Source of the DNA: Talpa occidentalis
Taxonomy: Eukaryota > Chordata > Mammalia > Eulipotyphla > Talpidae
Length of the DNA: 64,000 bases
Reading direction: 5' to 3'
Assembly: GCF_014898055.3 (NCBI RefSeq)
Contig: NW_023601104.1
Coordinates: 78,723,106 to 78,787,105 of the forward strand
The notes beneath the pieces were generated by a model. That model saw nothing but the letters and a program-made list of their open reading frames with translations. It ran no database searches and was not told the DNA's origin. The translations under genes and the position numbers were made by a program. Of this stretch, positions 37,402 to 48,174 are shown piece after piece; the stretch's first letter is position 1; every line of letters starts with the position of its first letter.

Positions 37402-37543
37402 CTTAACTGGAAAGCTACATTTTCCAGTACGAACCCCTTCTTCATCTGTCTGCCACTGATGTGGACGACTGGCCTCTGGAACATAAACGTCTTTCTTTCT
37501 TCTAAAACTTTGCCGTAGTTTGTTCATTATTAATTCTTAGAGT
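37402..37543 (-). CDS. NUMB: NUMB first coding exon (start codon, codons 1-42)
   Basis: The coding part is 37402-37527, and 16 bases of 5' UTR follow up to 37543. The ATG is at 37527-37525 with A at -3. The translation starts [20 protein letters not shown] and ends GKCSFPVK, which is the NUMB N-terminus as I know it. The basic start (RQSFRRKK) is the membrane-associating segment; the PTB domain begins near residue 33. Acceptor: tttactctgcag before 37543. Donor: AAG|gtaagagc after 37402. The exon ends in phase 0. NUMB is a cortical endocytic adaptor that antagonises Notch and is segregated asymmetrically in dividing progenitors. The exon is intact. It is the first exon any upstream promoter must splice into to make full-length protein. 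Confidence 0.98.
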
Positions 37544-38442
37544 CTGCAGAGTAAAAGAAATATGAAAGAGAAGTTATTACCTTCTCATATATTTTAAACT
37601 TTGGATTATCAAATGTCCCAAATTAAAGATTTTGGCTTAAGGGAAAATAAGCAATTATAATATACAATTCTTTTCAGAGCAACACTAAACTCAAACAAAC
37701 ATCACTTCACCTTTTGAAAAGACAATTAGAATAACAGCTTCTGTAAAACAATAATAATTTCTAGTAGGACTCGAAGAAAAGTTATTCTAGGAACTTTCAG
37801 ATTCTTTAATTGTAATAGTCCAATGAATATCCCTACTCATCTCTCAAATCCATTCTAACATCTAAAAACAGAAATTTGTAAATTTGTGCCAAATACAGAC
37901 TGCTAACCATTTCTGAAAACTTTCATACTTATTAATGAAAAATTATTCAGAAATACTGAAATTTGGGGACCTTTATGGTTTACAATATTAGAAGACACTA
38001 AGCAAAACAAGGAATAATCATCCTTTCATAAAAGATGCTTTACAAAAAGAACTAAAACAAAGTTTCCTTTAAGTATACTTAAGAAAAAGTTATATGAGGA
38101 TTATTCTGAAAAAGAACTTTTTCGCAAGCAGCATGACATCTGAATGATTTTCATATCTATAATCATTACAGATGTGAAAGCAATCTAACATTCCTCAATA
38201 ACAAAGGTCTGAGTCTCATCATTTAATGTAAATTAAAAAGTGTTACAGTTAGGTTTTTGTTTATACTGGAAGTGGCACTTCTCTAATGCTTTCAGAGGTG
38301 TTGTAGAAACCACAGAACTACAGGGAAGGAAGATCTAACTTAAAAGAATAGCACATTCAATAAATAAACATAATGAGTAAGAGTCCTTTAAGAGAGAAAA
38401 ATCTCAAAATGAAACCAATAAACGCCAGTTTTCTGTTAAGAG

Positions 38443-38540
38443 GCATTACTCATTCTCTCCCTGAAGGATTTAAGCCTCTCAACCAGTCTAAAAGAAATCT
38501 TAACTTGAGAAAATGATGTGACAAAGCTATATAAAGAAAA
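38443..38540. repeat. Direct repeat, copy 2 (upstream of the NUMB start exon in gene direction)
   Basis: Ungapped partner of 37118-37215, in the same orientation, 1325 bases away. The NUMB start-codon exon lies between the copies. I do not recognise either copy as a known repeat family. Confidence 0.85.
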
Positions 38541-38670
38541 CATCTTCTCTTTCAGGGGTGTTAAATAGCACTGGATTGAACATTAACTTCCATATAACAC
38601 CAATGAAAGACTTGAAAATCAAAGTTTGAATTCAGAGGAAAATCATTTTGTATTTTAAAATGCATAATGC

Positions 38671-38924
38671 GGTCCTGCCCAGTGGCCCAGTGGGTTGAGC
38701 GCAGCGCCTGGCAGCTGTCCGCAGCCTCTACAGTGTGGGTTTGATCCCGGCTGGCCGGCGAGAATCCCATGGCGCAGCAGACCTCTCCTGTTGTGCCCGC
38801 TGCTCCCCTCAGCAGTGTATTTCGTCAGTCTACCTGTTCTGCTCCCCGCTCTGTCTCTGGTGAATCCTCTCACTCTCCCGCACCTCTGGCCTGTACCTCA
38901 GCTTTTGTATAAATATAAATAAAA
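38671..38924 (+). repeat. tRNA-derived SINE, subfamily B, tail split by nested insertions
   Basis: Head ggtcctgcccagtggcccag, a diverged B-type body, tail gtataaatataaataaa. The left target copy gcataatgc is at 38662-38670. The matching right copy is at 39863-39871, beyond a SINE, an L1 end and a transduced segment. The rest of its tail (aatcttaaaaaaa) is at about 39841-39862. Confidence 0.88.
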
Positions 38925-38926
38925 GG

Positions 38927-39173
38927 GGGCCTCCCCAGTGGCGCAGCGGTAGAGCGCTGGGTTGCGAAGCTGCCCGCAGCCTCTGCAGCGCCGGTTCGAT
39001 CCCCGGCTGCTCCCCGGCCACCGGAGGAGGGTCCCACATGGTGCGAAGACCTCTCCTGCCACCCGCTGCTCCCCTCAACAGTGTACTTCGGTTCTTCTGC
39101 CTGCTCTGCTCCGGGCTCTAGCTCTGGTGAATTCTCTCACCCTCCCGCACTTCTACTGTACCCAGTGCTTGCA

Positions 39174-39228
<55 letters not shown>

Positions 39229-39277
39229 ATAGATCTTTAATAAATAAATAAATAACCAAACAAATAAATAAATAAAG
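38927..39277 (+). repeat. tRNA-derived SINE, subfamily A, with expanded (AAAT)n tail
   Basis: Starts gggcctccccagtggcgcag inside the tail of the previous SINE. The tail has grown into a taaa microsatellite at about 39174-39276, broken by agatctt and accaaac. Confidence 0.93.
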
Positions 39278-39836
39278 GAAGGACTAGTGTCAAAATAAGG
39301 GGGGGGAGGTGTGCAATTTTATGGGGAATATAACCAAAATGAAAATGCATACATTGTGCAAAGATGAAAAAAGATGTAAGAATTATATAAAATAAAATAT
39401 TTAAATTAAAAATAAATCTTAACCCGCTCTCCGCGCCCAGGAGAGCGGGATAAAGCAGCCCCCAGCAGCCTGCGCGTCCGCTGGTATTAACGTGTAGGCA
39501 TGCTCTGTAGCGCTTACCTGCGAGTTTAGCTGGAATTAAGGGATTCGGGGGACCATTTAACTTAACGACTGCTAGTTTTGAAATGTCTTTGTAAGTAGGG
39601 TTGGCACAGATGCAACAATATGGAAGACTAGGAGATGGGGTCACGCTTATCTGTGTTCCTATGGAAACTATTTGAATATTTGTTTTATATGGATTTTTAT
39701 TCACTTCACACATGCTACTAAGAATGCCCCTCAGCTGCTGAGCAAGCGTTTGTAGCTTGCGCATTGGCAGAATGGGCCAAATGCCAAGTGTTGTGACCCG
39801 TTTTAAAAATAAAGTATCTTGAAATAATTAGGGAAA
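39278..39836 (+). mobile_element. Truncated L1 3' end with a candidate 3' transduction
   Basis: 39278-39412 matches the L1 3' UTR (ggaaggactagtgtcaaaat, ttttatggggaatata). The next 415 bases are unrelated to L1, contain many CpGs at their start, and end with an AATAAA signal at 39808-39813 about 20 bases before an A run. This looks like an L1 transcript that read through into its source locus. Alternatively it is an L1 end beside a separate 3'-UTR retrocopy. I do not recognise the 415-base segment. Confidence 0.6.
39423..39449 (+). repeat. GC-rich perfect stem-loop
   Basis: Arms cccgctctcc (39423-39432) and ggagagcggg (39440-39449) are exact reverse complements around gcgccca. It lies at the very start of the unidentified 415-base segment. 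Confidence 0.85.
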
Positions 39837-40024
39837 AAAAAAAATCTTAAAAAAAAAAAAAAGCATAATGCCATGGCAGAACTACTACTAAATTAGCTAA
39901 TTTAGACACACAAGTCAATCTTACATTTTTTTTTGGGGGGGGAAATGTTTTTAATTGAGGTAATATTGGCTTACATTGCTATTTTGGTTTAAGAGGCATA
40001 GGACCTACCACCAAAGTACCTACA

Positions 40025-40162
40025 GTGTTTTGCCACGGCTAGGAATTTGGATGTTACCTTAAAAGAAATGTGAAGCAAATGAAGGATTTTAAGCAGAGTA
40101 ACTGCATGGTCAGATCTGTGTTTTAGAAAACACAATGGAAGTAGTCAGGAGAACACATTGGA
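40025..40162 (-). repeat. Inverted duplication, arm 1
   Basis: Reverse complement of 42443-42580: 138 bases, no gaps, 10 mismatches (92.8% identity) by direct comparison. The sequence looks L2-derived (ctctgcttaaaatccttca). Confidence 0.92.
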
Positions 40163-40453
40163 GTTGAACTCCCTCCCCCACAGCCTCAGTTCTACAGTCA
40201 GCTTTCTAGGGCTCTTGTTAGTTGGTTTTATCTGACCCTTTGTTTGGTATCTCTATTTCACTTGCAAGTAACACATCTTAAGGGGTAAAAATTCTGACAG
40301 AAGAAAGGCAAATATAAAATTCCTGGAATTTCTAAAAATGAATTTATTATTTCTCAATTCAAAATTGATTTATAGAGTGTAAAGTAGACATTAAACAAAA
40401 GATCTGGACAAAAGATAGCCCATTCTTCTGCTTTAAGCAGATCACTCATTTCT

Positions 40454-40973
40454 TTTTTTTTTAATTTAAATTTTATTTTTATATTCCCCATACAATTACA
40501 ACCCCCTTATTTTGACCCCAAGCCCTCCTCCCCTCCCCCTCCCCATAGAGTGTCTCTGGTTCATAGTTGTTTGTTGATTTTGGTATTTTCTTTCTTATAG
40601 TTATTCTTTTTCCTGGTCCCTTATTTAAGTTTTCTAGATTCCTGCTATGAGAGAGACAATCCGGTCTTTTTTTTTTTTTTTCTTTTTCTTTCTGGCTTAT
40701 TTCGCTGAGCATGATCCCTTCCAGCTCCATTAATGTTGCTGTAAATGGCATGTGTTTTACCTTTTTTGAATGCTGAGTAATATTCCATGGTGTATATGTA
40801 CCACATCTTCTTAATCCAGTCATCTATTTTTGGGCATTTGGGTTGTTTCCAAAGCTTAGCTATTGTAAATAGTGCTGCTATAAACATAGGGGTGCAGGTG
40901 CTCTTTGGAATTGATGTTTCTGTGTCCTTTGGGTAAATACCTAGGAATGGAATTGCTGGATCATATGGAAGCT
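40454..40973 (-). mobile_element. 5'-truncated LINE-1 (3' end only)
   Basis: Reversed L1 3' UTR and ORF2 terminus, from ttttaatttaaattttattt to aagct. Short target duplication ctcatttct at 40445-40453 and 40974-40982. It is sense to NUMB. It carries only the last 70 or so codons of ORF2, with frameshifts and a 14-T run inside. Confidence 0.93.
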
Positions 40974-41839
40974 CTCATTTCTAACCTACCTTAAAAATGA
41001 GCGTCTAGCTTAAAATAATACTAACAGAAAGAATTCCATAACCTCCCTTCATAATATAACCTGTTACACTTTTTCATGATATATCACATTCTATTAATTT
41101 TTTAGATGCAATAACATCTAGTATTTTTAATAAGTGAAAAAAACAGCAGGATGTTAAATTTTGAATAGGAGACTATCACTACCCAAGAAATGAAACAATC
41201 TTATTCAAAAGAAGACTAAAATTGCAAATGAGTCTAAAGTTGAGGAGTTTAATAGGTTGTTATAATACCCACAGGAGAAGTGAAAAATTAGAAATCATTT
41301 TGTACATGTAGGAGGAAGACTAATTCTTATAACCTAAATTTCCATTTACTACTAAAAGTCACCAGCCTAAAATAAAAGTGATGACATACATTCCTATATA
41401 TTCATGAACAGCTGCCCCATCTGTGTGTAAATGTGCCTAAAAGAGGAGTGCAAATGAGTGGGATGCAAGAATGTAAGGTAAATGGTAAAAGAATAAAATA
41501 AAGTTAAGCATGAGAGAGGTTGTGGCTGAACAGACAATGACAATGTTCCAGGAATAACTTAATTTTCTGCATCTACCAAAAAACCCACAAAACACAATTG
41601 CTTTGTGGTTTAGTTTTCTCTTCAAAAATTTTTGTTTTCAGCATTAAATCATTTATTTGTAAATTTGAAGTAAAGGCAATTTAAACTCATAATTTAGACA
41701 TTATTTCCTCAGGAAGATGGCAGGGCACGTGGGTAACTATTTTATTTACCTCATACGTGCAGTTGTGTAGTCTAAACACACAATTATGAGTAAATACTAC
41801 ACATAATGAGCAGCACAATAAAATCTAGAGTGACAAGGT

Positions 41840-42050
41840 GATATAGTAGAAAGAAATGGACTTTGAGGTCAGAAAGATTTGGGTGAGAAGCCCATTTCAA
41901 ACCATGCCTGGCCATTTGCCCAAATTAAACTCAATATTTCTTCATATAACTAGTACAGATAATACTTTCTAAGAAAATTTGTTATGAAAATTGAATGGGT
42001 TACTATATGTGAAAGCAATTAGTCCAAAGTTAGAAACTTGGTAAATTAAA
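41840..42050 (+). repeat. MIR-like relic
   Basis: Contains gatatagtagaaagaaatgg, actttgaggtcagaaagatt, tgggt and, later, ttgaatgggttactatatgt. This follows MIR order with heavy divergence. Confidence 0.55.
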
Positions 42051-42249
42051 GTTCCCCTCCTTTTTCTTTCTCCCCCCCTTCTCTCCTCATCCTTTATTCT
42101 CTAGCTACTCTTTTTGGTACAGATGAGATCAAAACTTCAGATCAAGAAAATAGCCACAAATAAAATAACAAGTGCCCATATCCTTTTTTAAGTTGACACT
42201 CTAAGAATCCTGAGTCAAAAAGACTGATGTCTTTTCCTTATTTTTTTCT

Positions 42250-42860
42250 CTTAGTCAAAGACTGCCTACCTATCCAGTTAGCAGAGACCAACACCTAAAA
42301 ATCACCCCTGCATTCACTCGATCTCTCTGACCAATTTACTGATTTTATCTCCTTAGTATATGCTGATTCATCCTAAGATATTTTTGCTTAAACTACTGGA
42401 AAAAATCTATTAATCATTTCTTTGTTTCCAAAAGAGGTTGATTCCAATGTGTTCTCCTGGCTACTTCCAGAGTGATTTCTAAAACACAGATCTGACCATT
42501 CAATTACTCTGCTTAAAATCCTTCAATTGCTTCACATTTCTTTCAAGATAACATCCAAATTCCTAACCGTGGCAAAACACAGTTCTTTTTCATCCGCATT
42601 CACTAACCAGTGCCCATTCACATGCTAAGCTCCAGCCATAATAAATTACTTACAGTTCTCCAAACAAGGCTTGGCCTCTTTCAAAGTCATCATGAAATAT
42701 GTTCTACCCTCTGCCTACAAAGATCTTTCTTTATTAGCCTCTGGTTAAAGTCTGCTGGCTCAGGAGTTAGCCTTTTCAGGGAAGCCGGCATTTTTTCTTA
42801 CAATTCCCATCAGCACCCTGTGATTATCTATTAATGTACTCATCAAATCTTATAGGAATT
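42250..42860 (+). repeat. L2-like relic including inverted duplication arm 2
   Basis: Landmarks include gatctgaccattcaattact, ctgcttaaaatccttcaatt, atgctaagctccagccataa and tctaccctctgcctacaaag, a classic old-LINE 3' region. The sub-block 42443-42580 is the partner of 40025-40162. Confidence 0.65.
42443..42580 (+). repeat. Inverted duplication, arm 2
   Basis: See 40025-40162. The arms are separated by about 2.28 kb, which includes the truncated L1 at 40454-40973. Confidence 0.92.
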
Positions 42861-43279
42861 TTCTATTTCCTTAATAGCAGAAGTATCTTACTTGTTTAAA
42901 TAGTATCCCTGCATTCTAATACAGTGCCTGTTACATATATGGCATATTCTAAATATGTAGAAATAGAAGATAAAATAGATTCTCATCATAGCAGATGATA
43001 TTTACTAGGTACAATATAGTCTTCACAGGTGCTGTAAGAGACTGCAGATGTTGACAGGCTTACTTTGCATTGACCAAGGAACCACTCTGTCATCTTCCCT
43101 TAAAGGAAGACGTTCAACTTCTACCTAAATTACTCTAGTACAAGTTTATTCGCTCTTTGGCCAGCTATTTATTCTAGAACCTTCTGCTGACCAACAGGCT
43201 GGAAGTACAATTTGGGCCTATATCTGATCACTTTCAGCATTTCTACAAACCTACATCCATCAAAGCTTTAAATGACAAC

Positions 43280-43660
43280 AACAGACCCTAACGTTTATCT
43301 CTGCCACTTTTCCTTAATTCTTCCAAACTCAATCAATTCATGCTACTGGATGGTAGCAACAATCTCTGGTTTCTAGCCATTCCTCTGTATTCCTAACTGC
43401 CCTGGTAAAAAATCACCTCATTTAGGAACCCCTGCAACAACTCCCATGACTCCGACCCCCTCTTTCCTCTAATCTTCCTATACAATTAAGCTAAATTTAT
43501 ATTTCTAAATTCATACTTGATTGTGGTCAGAATTGTTGAAGATTCTAAAGTTTAATTTCTGTGTCTGGCATTCAGGAGCCTCTACAACTTGAATTCAATC
43601 TTTTTTCAATCTCACCTGCCAACAATACTTCACTACAGAATCTTATGTAGGTTTACATTT
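43280..43660 (+). repeat. Old LINE (L2-like) relic
   Basis: Pyrimidine-rich text with gtagcaacaatctctggttt and ctggcattcaggagcctcta. It resembles the L2 3' region weakly; it may continue the relic at 42250. Confidence 0.4.
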
Positions 43661-44439
43661 CTTTGAAGATGAGATTTATGTTTCATTCAGCACCCAATGT
43701 AGATATTTGTTTACCTCAATTTTAAGTTACATATAAACAAATATTTCAATTAAAATTTACTCAACTAGTATTTTTTGACTAACATGCTATACAACAGTAA
43801 ACAACATAGGTTCCAAATCCTGCCTCCACAAAAGAGGTAGAAAATAGACAAGCAAATTATTTACACTGGTGTGCAGTGACAACAAGATCTATCAAATTTT
43901 CACCAAATTTGTAAACAGGGTGTTAAACACAGCTTTTATTGAAAAAAAAAAAAAATTGCGTTTTCTATGCTATTAGAGTTACTTAAGATTACTGTTATCA
44001 GTATAGTGGAAATACTATATATGATGTCAGGCTATTGGGCATCTAGAGATGCACAACCTCTTCCTAATGTCATGTTAAATGACTTCACTTTGGCAGTCTG
44101 AAATCAGCTATGGTGAAAGTATTTACATTAAGGAATTTGGCAAAAACTACCAATCATAGTTTAATTTGTTGCTTTGTAATTGTCTAGGTCTAAGATATTG
44201 ATGAGGAAAATGGTAACAATACAGATTTAACTAACAAGTATGTAGTGTCCATAATCATTATATTATCAATAGCACAAAAATTGGTATGTTCTTCCATGAA
44301 AACAATTATTCAATTCAGCAACGTCCTTCACATCATTGACAAGTAAAATTCTGACACTCATCTTAGTTGTTTCACTTTCATCTTGCTTATTAACAAAAAC
44401 AAAAATACCACCCATCATTTATACTGAACAACATTTAGT

Positions 44440-44835
44440 GACAATATGGTACGTTAGAAGGTGGTAAATGCTAGGCAGAAAGAGAAGAACAGAATTAAGA
44501 GAGGGATGAAAAGTGCTAGAGGCAGGGATAAAATTTAAATTAAGAGAGTAATATTTGAGCAAAGAATTGAGGGAGATAAAAAAGTGAACCATCCAAGTAG
44601 GATAAGAATTCAAGGAAAAGAAAATAGTCAATACAAAGCTCCTGAGGGGTAGCTTGCTAAGAGTGTCTGACAGAAAGGAGGTCAGTGTGTCCATGCAAAA
44701 TGAAGATAAGAGAGTAGGAGAGATGAGACCAGATAGGTTATACAAGGCAAGGTCATAGAGGGGGTGTAGGCCAAACACAGGGAGCCACTGAAAGGTTCTA
44801 ACTAGAACTTTTTTTCCCCTTTGGCTGCTTGGGTT
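44440..44835 (-). repeat. L2 remnant, host of the twin-primed L1
   Basis: Contains tatacaaggcaaggtcatag and acagggagccactgaaaggt, reversed L2 ORF2 landmarks ('gccttgtaggcc...gagccattggagg'). It resumes at 45796-45900 (ataataatccagcaggtgatgg region), after the L1 and SINE. Confidence 0.65.
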
Positions 44836-44850
44836 AAGAATGAATTAAAG

Positions 44851-45495
44851 GTGTATATGTACCACATCTTCTTGATCCAGTCATCTGTTTTTGGGCATTT
44901 GGGTTGTTTCCAAATCTTAGCTACTGTAAATAGTGCTGCTATAAACATAGGCGTGCAGGTGCTCTTTGGAATTGATGTTTCTGTGTCCTTTGGGTAAATA
45001 CCTAGGAGTGGAACTGCTGGATCATATGGAAGCTCTATGTTTAGTAGGTCCAGAAATCTCCACACAGCTCTCCATAGTGGTTGGACCAGTTTGCACTCCC
45101 ACCAACAGTGCAGGAGAGTTCCTTATACACCATGGAATATTACTCAGCATTCAAAAAAGATAAAACACATGCAACTTGCAGCAACATGGATGGCACTGAA
45201 AGGGATCATGCTCAGTGAAATAAGCCAGAAAGAAAAAGAAAAATACCGGATGGTCTCACTCATAGCAGGAATCTAGAAAACTTAAATAAGGGACCAGGAA
45301 AAAGAATAACTATAAGAAAGAAAATATCAAAATCAACAAATAACTATGAACCAGAGACACTCTATGGGGGGTGGGGGCGGGGAAAGGAGGGCTTGGGGTC
45401 AAAATAAGGGGGTTGTAATTGTATGGGGAATATAAAAATAAAATTTAAATTAGAAAAATAATAAAACTGGCAATATGCTTTAAATTAAAAAAAAA
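44851..45495 (+). mobile_element. Twin-primed (5'-inverted) LINE-1
   Basis: 44851-45124 is inverted ORF2 sequence. 45125-45495 is direct ORF2 terminus and 3' UTR ending in poly(A). The two parts meet at cctt|atacacc, and both carry the same tatacac boundary of ORF2, the hallmark of twin priming. Left target aagaatgaattaaag at 44836-44850; the right copy, aatgaactaaagg, starts at 45496. Confidence 0.94.
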
Positions 45496-45510
45496 AATGA
45501 ACTAAAGGGA

Positions 45511-45779
45511 GGGCCTTCCCGGTGGCGCAGTGGTTGAGCGCTGGGTTGCGAAGCTGCCCGCAGCCTCTGCAGCACCAGTTAGATCCCTGGCCGCTGGCGA
45601 GGGTCCCACATGGCACGCAGACTTCTCCTGCCACCCGCTGCTCCCCTCAGCAGTGTATCATCGGTCTGCCTGTACTGTTTCCCGCTCTGGCTCTGGTGAA
45701 TTCTCTCACCCTCCTGCGCATCTGACTGTACCCAGTGCTTATATAAATCAATCAATCAATCAATCAATCTAAAAAAAAA
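45511..45779 (+). repeat. tRNA-derived SINE, subfamily A
   Basis: Starts gggccttcccggtggcgcag, with a short body (ccgctggcgagggtcccac) and an (aatc)n tail. It inserted in the right target copy of the L1 at 44851. The target is therefore present a third time at 45782-45794. Confidence 0.93.
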
Positions 45780-46099
45780 AAGAATGAATTAAAGGGGATG
45801 ATGAGAGAGAAAGGAGGGAGAGAATTAGGAGGTACCATAATAATCCAGCAGGTGATGGCAAACTGGATCCAAATGGTTAAAGGTAGAAGTGTTCCTGAAT
45901 CTTGTTTCCATACCAGCTCAAGAAAATGCACTAATTACTGACATAATATCTGCTGAAATTATATTCAGACTATATAAATGGGAGAAATGTATATTAGATT
46001 CACTTACTGCTGGAATTAAAGACAGTTTTCTTTAACAAAGTCATAGCCCAACTGTTTAAAATACTAAGAATCTACAACATAAATCAAAAGATCAGCTGA

Positions 46100-46378
46100 G
46101 AGGCCTCCTCAGTGGCGCAGTGGTTGAGCGCTGGGTTGTGAAGCTGCCCACAGCCTCTGCAGCACCGGTTCGATCCCCGGTTGCTCTCCGGCCACCGGAG
46201 GAGGGTCCCACATGGCACGCAGACCTCTCCTGCCGCCCGCTGCTCCCTTCAGCAGTGTACTTCGGTCCTTCTGCCTGCTCTGCTCCCCGCTCTGGCTCTG
46301 GTGAATTCTCTCACCCTCACGCTTCTGACTGTACCCAGTGCTTGTATAAATACATAAATAAATCTTAAAAAAAAAAAA
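46100..46378 (+). repeat. tRNA-derived SINE, subfamily A
   Basis: Head gaggcctcctcagtggcgcag; B box ggttcgatcccc. Target duplication aaaagatcagctga at 46086-46099 and 46379-46392. Confidence 0.94.
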
Positions 46379-46630
46379 AAAAGATCAGCTGAATTTGATT
46401 TTTCATGGCAATTAACCTTATGCTTGATAAGATAGTTTCTTGAACACTGCCTAAGTATGTGAGTATATGGAAGACTGCATACACACTGTAATTTGTCCTA
46501 TGCAAGCAAGACCAAAAGAAGAAAAGGAAGAAACAACAAACATTAGGCATTCACTGTGTGAATGGCATTATAGTAGGAGTTTTGCATGCAAGTTACAGAT
46601 TCCTGTCCCTAACCACAGGAAACTCACTTT

Positions 46631-47347
46631 TTTTCTCTTTTTTAAAATTTTATTTTATATATTTTTACATCATTTTTCATTTTTGCACAATATATGCATT
46701 TTCATCTTGGTTATACCCCCCCATACAATTCCCACCCCCCTTATTTTGACTCTATTCTCCCCTGCCCTCCTGTAGTATGTCTCTGGTTTATAGGTGCTTG
46801 TTGATTTTGATTTTTACTTTATTATAATTAGTCCTTCTCCTGGTCCCTTATTTAGGTTTTCTAAATTCCTGCTATGAGTGAGACCATTCAGTATTTTTCT
46901 TTTTCTTTCTGGCTTATTTTGCTGAGCATGACCCCTTCCAGCTCCATCCATGTTGCTGCAAATTGCATGAGTTTATCTTTTTTGATTGCTGAGTAACATT
47001 CCATTGTGTATATGTACCACATCTTTTTTTTTTTTAAGATTTATTTATTTATTTATACAAGAATGGGGGTACAAGCCAGATTCGTGGGAGGGTGAGAGGA
47101 TTCACCAGAGACAGAGCGGGGAACAGAACAGGTAGGTCTACTGAAATACACTGCTGAGGGGAGCAGCGGGCGCGACAGGAGAGGTCTGCCATGCCATGTT
47201 GGACACTCGCCAGCTGTCCGGGATCTAACCGGTGCTGCAGAGGCTGCGGACAGCTTCACAGCACTGCGCTCAACCGCCTGCACCACCAGGGGAGGCCCTA
47301 TACCACATCTCTTGATATAGTCATCTATTTTTGGGCATTTGGGTTGT
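46631..47347 (-). mobile_element. Older 5'-truncated LINE-1, split by a SINE
   Basis: Reversed L1 3' UTR (an older variant with an extra atatgcattttcatcttgg block) and ORF2 terminus. Target duplication aggaaac(t/c)cacttt at 46617-46630 and 47348-47361. A SINE at 47025-47300 interrupts it. It is sense to NUMB. Confidence 0.92.
47025..47300 (-). repeat. tRNA-derived SINE, subfamily B, inside L1
   Basis: Reversed full-length copy ending ccaccaggggaggccc. Its target, taccacatct, an L1 sequence, is duplicated at 47015-47024 and 47301-47310. Confidence 0.94.
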
Positions 47348-48174
47348 AGGAAACCCACTTTAAAGGGAAGAGGTAAATTAACTGCATTATCAGTTTCTAA
47401 ATGCACCCCACAAAATAACATATACAAAGACTGGCAAAATAAAACTCCAAATAAAGCAAAGCTCTCCAAATGAACTCTGTTAAAAAATTAACTGGTACAC
47501 ATCATTTCATTTGTTATATTCACCAACTAAGGAAGTTAAAATTGCTAAAAGAATCTTCTTTTATAAACAGTTCAGTCATTTAAAGTGTACTATTACCATG
47601 CCTTTAAACCACCAAATATTCTCTGACAGAGAATAAGTAGCAATAATTGTATTTCAAATCGGAAATGGTCTTAGCTAGTGAAAAATATAACTAAAAGACC
47701 AAGAATTATTGGGAAAAATGTGCAGCACTGGATAATGGCAGGATATCAATGTGCTAGGTAGTCAGCTTTATGGTTCTTAAGTTGTGTTATTTTAATATAA
47801 AAAACTTTAATATAAAACAACTTTAATAAGAGTCATTGGCCAGTAACTCTATATGATACGAACCTATTTTTCTACAGTAGTTATTTACATTAGAAGGGAT
47901 TACTCAAGTGGAATGTAAGTATTATATTTTAAAAGTATGGCTTAAGGATATGGGGAACTGTATTTAACACCCACCCAAAAAGACACCAATCTAACAAAAG
48001 AATTTCCCCTAATCTGTAAGGAGATGTGAATTTGTGAAAAATCAGTTACAAATGAAAAGACAAACCACAAACTGGAAGTGTAGATGCCACATATGTAAAC
48101 AAAATATTAGTATTCTAATATTAAAAGAATTTCTAAAAATAAATATGCAAATCAAATATTGGCTTAAAGTGGAT

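Noticed and set aside
39174..39276. Regular taaa repeats as a CRISPR-like array
   Set aside because: It is a microsatellite grown from a SINE tail in a mammalian genome; there are no spacers.
39237..39764. Minus-strand 175-residue frame as a gene
   Set aside because: It crosses a microsatellite, an L1 3' end and the unidentified segment; there is no domain, no splice context and no protein-like composition.
44419..44778. Minus-strand 119-residue frame
   Set aside because: It reads through a decayed L2; the hydrophobic, serine-rich text reflects the pyrimidine-rich L2 strand.
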